A program made the position numbers and the translations under genes. From Hyphomicrobiales bacterium (GTDB lineage Bacteria; Pseudomonadota; Alphaproteobacteria; Rhizobiales; Aestuariivirgaceae): 5,201 bases of DNA. How positions within the stretch are numbered: the first letter of the stretch is position 1; every line of letters begins with the position of its first letter. The stretch spans positions 1,657-6,857 of the forward strand of contig PLXI01000108.1 in NCBI GenBank assembly GCA_003151375.1, read 5' to 3'. The notes under the pieces were generated by a model. It searched no databases, was not told the origin of the DNA, and was given only the letters and a program-made list of their open reading frames with translations. Shown one piece after another: positions 1 through 5,201 of this stretch.

Positions 1-1245
1 ACATTTGCGCGCGCTGGGATCACTGATCCAGTTTCGCTTGATGATTACATAAGCCACGGTGGCTTTGTTGGACTCAAAAAAGCACTCACACTTTCGGGCG
101 CTGAGATCGTCAAGGAGGTTACAGACTCTGGTTTGAGGGGACGCGGCGGCGCTGGCTTTCTAACCGGTATCAAATGGAAAACTGTGGTGGAAGCGAAGGC
201 CGATCAAAAGTACATCTGCTGCAATGCTGACGAAGGTGACTCAGGAACTTTCGCAGACCGCATGGTGATGGAGGGTGATCCCTTCATGCTAATCGAAGGC
301 ATGATGATCGCGGGCATCGCCAGCGGGGCCAGCAAAGGCTTCATCTATATACGCTCGGAATATCCTTATGCCATAGCCACCATGAAAGAGGCGATTGCCA
401 TTGCCACAAAAGCGGGTTGGCTAGGCGCAAATATTCAGCACACGGATAAATCTTTCACACTCGAAGTGCGTCGCGGTGGTGGTGCTTATATTTGCGGCGA
501 AGAGACTGCAATGTTGGAATCCCTTGAAGGCAGGCGCGGCGTGGTGCGGGCCAAGCCGCCAATTCCAGCCCTTGAAGGTCTGTTTGGAAAACCTACCATT
601 ATAAACAATGTTCTTTCATTCGCTGCTGTCCCCTTCATTATGGCGAAGGGTGCGAAGGCTTATCAAGATTTTGGCATGGGCCGTTCGCGTGGCACCATGC
701 CGTTCCAACTGGGTGGCAATCTCAACCAAGGCGGGATTGTAGAAAAAGCTTTTGGTGTCACCCTGCGCGAACTTGTCGAAGGATTTGGCGGCGGCCCTTA
801 TATGGGCAAGCCTTTGCGCGCCGTTCAAGTGGGCGGGCCGCTGGGTGCTTATCTTTCAGCAGACGAACTCGAAATCAAGATGGACTATGAAACACTGGCC
901 GCCAAGGGTGCGATGCTCGGCCACGGCGGCATCGTGGTATTCGATGCTTCAGTGGATATGGCCCAGCAAGCGCGCTTTGCCATGGAATTCTGCGCCATTG
1001 AATCTTGCGGCAAATGCACACCCTGCCGCATTGGTTCGGTCAGAGGCGTGGAAGTGATCGATAAAATCGTTGCGGGCGTTGAGGCCCAAACAAATGCCGC
1101 ATTGTTGGAGGATCTTTGCACGACAATGACCGATGGCTCGCTTTGTGCTATGGGTGGCTTGACGCCCATGCCAGTGATGAGTGCTTTAACAAAATTTCCA
1201 CAAGATTTCGGACTGCCGAAGCAAAAGAAATTGGCAGCGGAATAG
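1..1245 (+). CDS. fdsB: NAD+-dependent formate dehydrogenase beta subunit FdsB (5'-truncated)
   Basis: This is the NuoF-like diaphorase subunit, which takes electrons from FdsA and reduces NAD+ at a bound FMN in the cytoplasm. The frame is open from base 1 with no start codon, so the gene begins upstream; 414 residues are visible. A TTG at 133 is internal, because the residues before it already match the family (FARAGITDP, SLDDY). Numbering from the window edge, the FMN/NADH-binding elements are GLRGRGGAGF (44-53), NADEGDSGTF (75-84) and GGGAYICGEET (159-169). The C-terminal 4Fe-4S site is C336, C339 and C342 (SCGKCTPCR) plus C382. From memory, full-length FdsB is about 500-520 residues, so roughly 100 N-terminal residues, where the family has a thioredoxin-like domain, are missing. 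NuoF of complex I and hydrogenase HoxF share these motifs, but the adjacent fdsA, fdsC and fdsD settle the assignment. The stop is TAG at 1243-1245. Confidence 0.96.
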   Translation, partial: TFARAGITDPVSLDDYISHGGFVGLKKALTLSGAEIVKEVTDSGLRGRGGAGFLTGIKWKTVVEAKADQKYICCNADEGDSGTFADRMVMEGDPFMLIEGMMIAGIASGASKGFIYIRSEYPYAIATMKEAIAIATKAGWLGANIQHTDKSFTLEVRRGGGAYICGEETAMLESLEGRRGVVRAKPPIPALEGLFGKPTIINNVLSFAAVPFIMAKGAKAYQDFGMGRSRGTMPFQLGGNLNQGGIVEKAFGVTLRELVEGFGGGPYMGKPLRAVQVGGPLGAYLSADELEIKMDYETLAAKGAMLGHGGIVVFDASVDMAQQARFAMEFCAIESCGKCTPCRIGSVRGVEVIDKIVAGVEAQTNAALLEDLCTTMTDGSLCAMGGLTPMPVMSALTKFPQDFGLPKQKKLAAE

Positions 1246-1250
1246 AGAAG
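1245..1250 (+). promoter_or_regulatory. Ribosome binding site of fdsA
   Basis: The purine-rich GAGAAG begins at the last base of the fdsB stop codon and ends 5 bases before the ATG at 1256. It is a moderate Shine-Dalgarno match and supports that ATG over the next in-frame ATG at 1307. Confidence 0.55.
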
Positions 1251-1255
1251 CGAAC

Positions 1256-4117
1256 ATGCTTATAAAAGAACCCGATTTCGGCACGCCACTATCTGAAGCC
1301 ACAAAAATGGTCACGCTGGAAATCGATGGCCATGAAGTGACGGTGCCGGAAGGCACATCGATCATGCGCGCCGCGATGGAGCTTGGCACCAAGATTCCAA
1401 AACTCTGCGCCACAGATTCAGTGAAGAGTTTCGGCTCTTGTCGTCTATGCCTTGTGGAAATTGAAGGCCGCAAGGGAACACCGGCATCTTGCACCACGCC
1501 AGTGGCGCAGGGGATCAAAGTTCACACCGAGAACGACCGCCTCAATAAATTGCGCAAAGGTGTTATGGAACTTTACATTTCCGATCATCCTTTGGATTGC
1601 CTCACTTGTGCGGCCAATGGTGATTGCGAATTACAAGACATGGCAGGCGCTGTTGGCCTGCGTGATGTGCGTTATGGTTATGAAGGCGAGAATCACGTTT
1701 TCAAAAAGCATGATGGCCAAGAAAACTTCCGGTTCCAAGCCAAAGATGAATCCAATCCCTATTTCACTTTCGATTCCGCCAAATGCATTGTGTGCTCGCG
1801 CTGCGTGCGCGCCTGCGAAGAAGTGCAAGGCACCTTCGCACTCACCATCGATGGGCGTGGTTTTGATAGCCATGTTTCTGCTGGCATGGATGAAGGTTTC
1901 ATGGATTCAGAATGTGTGTCTTGCGGTGCTTGCGTGCAAGCTTGCCCGACAGCATCGCTCACCGAGAAAACCGTTATCGCCAAAGGCCAGCCTGAACATA
2001 CGGTCATCACTACTTGTGCTTATTGCGGTGTTGGCTGTTCATTCAAAGCAGAGATGAAAGGCGAGGATGTTGTGCGCATGGTGCCCTATAAAGATGGCGG
2101 CGCCAATGAAGGCCACTCATGTGTTAAAGGCCGCTTCGCTTGGGGCTATGCCACGCATAAAGACCGCATGTTGAAGCCAATGCTGCGCGACAAGATCACT
2201 GATCCATGGAAGGAAGTTTCGTGGGAAGAAGCCATTGGCTTTGCCGCTAATCGTTTTAAATCCATTCAACAAAAATATGGCCGCAATTCCATCGGCGGCA
2301 TTACATCTTCGCGCTGTACGAATGAAGAAGTTTACGTGGTGCAGAAAATGATCCGCGCCGCGTTCAAGAATAATAACACCGATACTTGCGCACGCGTCTG
2401 CCATTCGCCCACTGGCTATGGCTTGTCTAAAACCTTTGGTACCTCTGCAGGAACGCAAGGCTTCAAATCGGTGGCCGAGGCCGATGTGATTGTGATCATC
2501 GGCGCCAATCCAAGTGTGGCCCATCCGGTGTTTGCTTCACGCATGAAAAAGCGTTTGCGCGCTGGTGCAAAATTGATTGTGATTGATCCGCGCCAAACGG
2601 AATCGGTGCGCTCGCCACATGTTGCGGCGACACATCATTTGCAATTGCGCCCCGGCACCAATGTGGCGGTGATCAATGCTCTGGCTCACGTGATCCTCAC
2701 CGAAGGTTTGCAAGATCAGAAATTCATTGATGAGCGCTGTGATCTCACGGAATTTAATCGCTGGATGGAGTTCATCCGTCAACCAATCCATTCACCTGAA
2801 GCGCTGGAAGCCGAAACGCAAGTGCCGGCTGATGAACTGCGCAAAGCCGCTAGGCTTTTTGCAGCGGCTGGAAATGGTGCGATTTATTATGGCCTAGGTG
2901 TCACCGAACACAGCCAAGGCTCTACCATGGTGATGGGCATGGCAAACCTGGCGATGCTGACCGGCAACATTGGCCGCGAGGGTGTTGGCGTTAATCCGCT
3001 GCGTGGCCAAAACAATGTGCAAGGGTCTTGCGATATGGGTTCATTCCCCCATGAGCTGACAGGCTATCGACACATATCAGACAATGCGGTGCGCCAAGTG
3101 TTTGAAGAAGTCTGGCACACTTCGCTGGATAGTGAGCCGGGCCTTCGCATTCCGAACATGTTTGCTGCTGCTGTTGAGGGCGAGTTCAAGGGCCTGTTCG
3201 TGCAAGGCGAAGACATTGCCCAGAGCGACCCCAACACCAAACACGTGACTGCGGCATTGGAAAATTTAGAATGCCTTGTGGTGCAAGATTTGTTTCTGAA
3301 TGAAACCGCCGCCTTTGCCCATGTGTTTTTGCCGGGCACATCTTTCCTTGAGAAAGATGGAACCTTCACCAATGCTGAACGGCGCATCAACCGCGTGCGG
3401 CCGGTGAAGGCACCCATGCAAGGCAAGCAAGAGTGGGAAGTGGTGAGCGAGCTCGCCCAAGCCATGGGCTATGAAATGCATTATGAAACTGCTGCAGAAA
3501 TTATGGACGAGATTGCTTTGGTCACACCCACTTTTGCGGGCGTATCTTTTGCGAAGCTGGATGCGTTGGGTTCAATCCAATGGCCTTGCAATGACGGCGC
3601 ACCTAACGGCACGCCAACAATGCATGTCGGCAAATTTGTGCGCGGGTCTGGCCGTTTTATGTTGACCGAATATGTGGCCACACCTGAACGGGCAAACCGT
3701 GACTTCCCATTGATCCTCACAACGGGGCGCATTCTGTCGCAATATAATGTGGGCGCGCAAACGCGGCGCACTGAAAATTCGATATGGCACCCAGAGGATT
3801 TGTTAGAAATCCATCCAAGCGATGCAGAACTTCGCGGCATTAAAGATGGAGCTATGGTTTCTCTCACCAGCCGCATTGGCGGCACGACTTTGCGCGCCGA
3901 GATCACCGAGCGGGTTCCACCCGGTGTGGTTTACACAACTTTCCATCATCCGGTGACTGGTGCGAATGTGATCACCACTGAGTATTCCGATTGGGCCACG
4001 AGTTGCCCAGAATATAAAGTAACCGCGGTTCAGGTAAATCCTTCCAACCGGCCAAGCGAATGGCAGAAGGAATGGGAAGAACGCGAAGAACATAACAAGC
4101 GTGTGGCGGCGGAGTGA
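1256..4117 (+). CDS. fdsA: NAD+-dependent formate dehydrogenase catalytic alpha subunit FdsA (Mo/bis-MGD)
   Basis: This 953-residue cytoplasmic subunit oxidises formate to CO2. Domains in order: an N-terminal 2Fe-2S ferredoxin domain (about 18-95; C51, C62, C65, C79); a His-Cys 4Fe-4S site (H111, C115, C118, C124); two ferredoxin-type 4Fe-4S sites (C177, C180, C183, C187 and C220, C223, C226, C230); the 4Fe-4S site of the molybdopterin oxidoreductase fold (C254, C257, C261, C289); the catalytic domain; and a C-terminal molybdopterin-dinucleotide-binding domain (about 815-940). In RVCHSPTGYG, C382 is the expected Mo ligand and H383 its neighbour. R583 in NPLRGQNN sits where the R. capsulatus active-site Arg is expected; the Cys, His and Arg all keep the same 4-residue offset from that enzyme (its numbering recalled). 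The active site uses Cys, not selenocysteine. The ATG at 1256 is preferred because relatives carry a short extension before the ferredoxin domain, and a GAGAAG precedes it. It lies 10 bases after fdsB and shares GTGA with fdsC. Confidence 0.98.
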   Translation: MLIKEPDFGTPLSEATKMVTLEIDGHEVTVPEGTSIMRAAMELGTKIPKLCATDSVKSFGSCRLCLVEIEGRKGTPASCTTPVAQGIKVHTENDRLNKLRKGVMELYISDHPLDCLTCAANGDCELQDMAGAVGLRDVRYGYEGENHVFKKHDGQENFRFQAKDESNPYFTFDSAKCIVCSRCVRACEEVQGTFALTIDGRGFDSHVSAGMDEGFMDSECVSCGACVQACPTASLTEKTVIAKGQPEHTVITTCAYCGVGCSFKAEMKGEDVVRMVPYKDGGANEGHSCVKGRFAWGYATHKDRMLKPMLRDKITDPWKEVSWEEAIGFAANRFKSIQQKYGRNSIGGITSSRCTNEEVYVVQKMIRAAFKNNNTDTCARVCHSPTGYGLSKTFGTSAGTQGFKSVAEADVIVIIGANPSVAHPVFASRMKKRLRAGAKLIVIDPRQTESVRSPHVAATHHLQLRPGTNVAVINALAHVILTEGLQDQKFIDERCDLTEFNRWMEFIRQPIHSPEALEAETQVPADELRKAARLFAAAGNGAIYYGLGVTEHSQGSTMVMGMANLAMLTGNIGREGVGVNPLRGQNNVQGSCDMGSFPHELTGYRHISDNAVRQVFEEVWHTSLDSEPGLRIPNMFAAAVEGEFKGLFVQGEDIAQSDPNTKHVTAALENLECLVVQDLFLNETAAFAHVFLPGTSFLEKDGTFTNAERRINRVRPVKAPMQGKQEWEVVSELAQAMGYEMHYETAAEIMDEIALVTPTFAGVSFAKLDALGSIQWPCNDGAPNGTPTMHVGKFVRGSGRFMLTEYVATPERANRDFPLILTTGRILSQYNVGAQTRRTENSIWHPEDLLEIHPSDAELRGIKDGAMVSLTSRIGGTTLRAEITERVPPGVVYTTFHHPVTGANVITTEYSDWATSCPEYKVTAVQVNPSNRPSEWQKEWEEREEHNKRVAAE

Positions 4118-4878
4118 AATCTTTGGCAGAAGCCACTGGCCAACTCAACGGTGCGCCAATCACTTGGGCTCTTGCGGAGGAAGTTCCGGTTGCCATTCTG
4201 CTCAATTCAAAAAGTTATGCAGTGATGATGGCCACGCCTGCCGATCTGGAAAATTTTGTGCTGGGCTTTGTTTTATCCGAAGGGCTAGTGGCGCACCACA
4301 CCCAAGTGAAAAATGTTTTAGCGATGAAGCAGCCAGAAGGTGTTTCAGTTGATGTTGCAGTTGGCGAAGACAAATTGCTCCGTGAGCGGATGGTTTCACG
4401 TTCGCTCGAGGGCCGCGTTGGTTGTGGCTTATGCGGCATCACAGAATTGGAAGATGCCATCAGAATGCCCGCTTCAAAAGTAAGACCTGTGCAATTCAAC
4501 GCAGGCGCTATTGCCAAAGCCTTTGCCACCCTGCCCGCTCACCAGCCGATGTTTGCCATTAATCGCAGCGTTCATGCGGCAGCTTTTTGCAGCGCAAATG
4601 GAAACATCATTACAGCACAAGAAGATGTAGGCCGTCACAACGCGCTGGATAAATTGATCGGTGCAATGGCGCGGCAAATGCTTAAGCCGGAAGATGGTTT
4701 TGTTTTAATGTCATCGCGTTGTTCATTTGAACTGGTGCAAAAATGCGCGCGCGTTGGTATTGGTGCGCTGGCCACAATATCAGCACCCACCACACTGGCG
4801 TTGAAACTCGCTAAACAGTCAGGCGTTCAGCTTGCAGCTTTGGCAAAAGACGGAGTGATGATTTTCGATGCAAAATGA
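4114..4878 (+). CDS. fdsC: FdhD-family bis-MGD sulfuration/chaperone protein FdsC
   Basis: This 254-residue FdhD-family protein is not expected to be part of the mature enzyme. Family members transfer sulfur to the bis-MGD cofactor or carry the cofactor, and without them formate dehydrogenase is inactive. Visible motifs are EEVPVAILLN (22-31), MMATPADLENFVLGF (38-52), the Cys pair GCGLCG with C104 and C107 (the CxxC used for sulfur transfer in E. coli FdhD), EDVGRHNALDK (170-180) and APTTLALKLA (224-233). The start is GTG at 4114. It is the only start codon between an in-frame stop at 4093-4095 and the conserved N-terminal region, apart from a TTG at 4123. Its GTG overlaps the fdsA TGA by four bases (GTGA), which points to translational coupling. 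The only upstream Shine-Dalgarno-like stretch is the weak GGCGGCGGA that abuts it. Position between fdsA and fdsD favours the name fdsC over a general fdhD; the two cannot be separated by motif alone. Confidence 0.94.
   Translation: MKSLAEATGQLNGAPITWALAEEVPVAILLNSKSYAVMMATPADLENFVLGFVLSEGLVAHHTQVKNVLAMKQPEGVSVDVAVGEDKLLRERMVSRSLEGRVGCGLCGITELEDAIRMPASKVRPVQFNAGAIAKAFATLPAHQPMFAINRSVHAAAFCSANGNIITAQEDVGRHNALDKLIGAMARQMLKPEDGFVLMSSRCSFELVQKCARVGIGALATISAPTTLALKLAKQSGVQLAALAKDGVMIFDAK
4852..4855 (+). promoter_or_regulatory. Possible ribosome binding site of fdsD, inside fdsC
   Basis: GGAG lies 12 bases before the ATG at 4868, which is longer than ideal spacing. No better match precedes either this ATG or the in-frame ATG at 4892, so fdsD may depend partly on ribosomes finishing fdsC. 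Confidence 0.35.
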
Positions 4879-5083
4879 CGACATAATCCGCATGGCCAAT
4901 CAGATCGGCGCATTTTTTAAAGCCTATGGGCCGGAACAAGCGAAGAAAGATATCGCCACGCATATCAATGGCTATTGGGAACCACCTATGCGAAAGGCGC
5001 TGTTGGCTTATGTTGATGGTGGCGGCAAAGGCATCGACGATGTGGTGCTATCCGCCTTGCCGCTTGTAAAAAAACCTACTTAG
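4868..5083 (+). CDS. fdsD: Formate dehydrogenase delta subunit FdsD
   Basis: This 71-residue cytoplasmic protein is the small FdsD subunit of the NAD+-dependent formate dehydrogenase. It has no metal-binding cysteines (no Cys at all), no signal peptide and no membrane segment. Family features visible are RMANQIGAFF (8-17), the HINGYWEPPMRKALLAY stretch (32-48) with the characteristic W-E-P, and a Gly-rich segment before a short hydrophobic C-terminus. Its exact role is not well defined; in relatives it is a subunit or is needed for assembly and activity of the complex. The ATG at 4868 overlaps the end of fdsC by 11 bases in another frame. An ATG at 4892 (M9) would cut off the residues before RMANQI that relatives also have, so the earlier start is preferred. 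The 3' end overlaps the stop of the convergent minus-strand gene by eight bases. Confidence 0.93.
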   Translation: MQNDDIIRMANQIGAFFKAYGPEQAKKDIATHINGYWEPPMRKALLAYVDGGGKGIDDVVLSALPLVKKPT

Positions 5084-5201
5084 AATTTTTGTGTTTGGCC
5101 TCTTTACGTTTTGCTTTGGGCAATTTCCACAAATGGTCAACCAACTCATCCACCATGATGCCCTTTTCGGAATAGGCAATTCCCACCACGCTGATCCCCG
5201 C
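5076..5201 (-). CDS. C-terminal fragment of an unidentified convergent protein
   Basis: On the minus strand one frame is open from the right window edge to a TAG at 5078-5076 and encodes 41 residues. It reads AGISVVGIAYSEKGIMV, then DELVDHLWKLPKA and a very basic tail (KRKEAKHKNSK). The first part looks like a beta strand followed by a helix, as at the end of a globular domain, and the tail is Lys-rich, as many protein C-termini are. I do not recognise the family. It faces fdsD and overlaps its last eight bases, so it is not part of the fds operon. Support is limited to the open frame, the protein-like composition and the lack of another gene to fill this stretch; a 41-codon open frame could also occur by chance. 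Confidence 0.55.
   Translation of the reverse strand, partial: AGISVVGIAYSEKGIMVDELVDHLWKLPKAKRKEAKHKNSK

Noticed and set aside
133..135. TTG at 133 as the start of fdsB
   Set aside because: The same frame is open back to base 1 and the upstream residues match the FdsB/NuoF family, so this codon is internal Leu.
1..1245. Complex I nuoF or hydrogenase hoxF
   Set aside because: The FMN, NAD and 4Fe-4S motifs are shared, but the next genes are a formate dehydrogenase alpha subunit, an FdhD-type gene and fdsD, not nuoG or hydrogenase genes.
1452..2057. 201-codon plus-strand frame within fdsA
   Set aside because: It is the +1-shifted reading of the Cys-rich region of fdsA; the fdsA frame there carries all the Fe-S motifs without interruption.
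2396..2404. Selenocysteine at the formate dehydrogenase active site
   Set aside because: The active-site codon is TGC (Cys) followed by CAT (His), the usual Cys-Mo type; no in-frame TGA or need for a SECIS element exists.
3481..3906. Long minus-strand open frame of 141 codons opposite fdsA
   Set aside because: It lies wholly within the conserved fdsA C-terminal region and its translation shows no recognisable domain; it is a shadow of fdsA. The same applies to minus-strand frames at 2117-2524 and 3064-3465.
5066..5090. A-run and T-run flanking the fdsD stop (AAAAA...TTTTT) as a bidirectional terminator
   Set aside because: The possible stem pairs only A with T and has no GC core, and the region is coding on one or both strands, so an intrinsic terminator is not supported.

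Overview
The window holds most of an fds operon, which encodes a soluble NAD+-dependent, molybdenum-containing formate dehydrogenase. Gene order on the + strand is fdsB (5' end cut off by the window edge), fdsA (complete), fdsC (an fdhD-type gene, complete) and fdsD (complete). This matches the known fdsGBACD layout of Rhodobacter capsulatus and Cupriavidus necator. fdsG, the promoter and any fds regulator would lie upstream, outside the window.

Layout: fdsB occupies 1-1245. After a 10-base gap, fdsA runs 1256-4117. fdsC starts on a GTG that overlaps the fdsA stop (GTGA, 4114-4117) and ends at 4878. fdsD starts inside the end of fdsC (4868) and ends at 5083. The rest of the window, 5084-5201, is best read as the 3' end of an unidentified minus-strand gene whose stop (5076-5078) overlaps the last codons of fdsD. 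There are no intergenic stretches over 10 bases, and no RNA genes, mobile elements, CRISPR arrays or long repeats were seen.

How the genes work together: FdsA oxidises formate to CO2 at a bis-MGD molybdenum centre ligated by a cysteine (C382 here). It passes electrons through a chain of Fe-S clusters to FdsB, whose FMN reduces NAD+. FdsC belongs to the FdhD family, which handles or sulfurates the bis-MGD cofactor before its insertion into FdsA. FdsD is a small accessory subunit. The NADH produced would serve respiration or carbon fixation, and the same enzyme clears formate in C1 metabolism.

Organism: the protein sequences and gene order suggest a proteobacterium, most likely an alphaproteobacterium. 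By eye the base composition is near 50% GC, lower than in many well-studied alphaproteobacteria with this operon. This placement is an inference from family resemblance. I found no undescribed system; the least explained item is the truncated convergent gene at the right edge.
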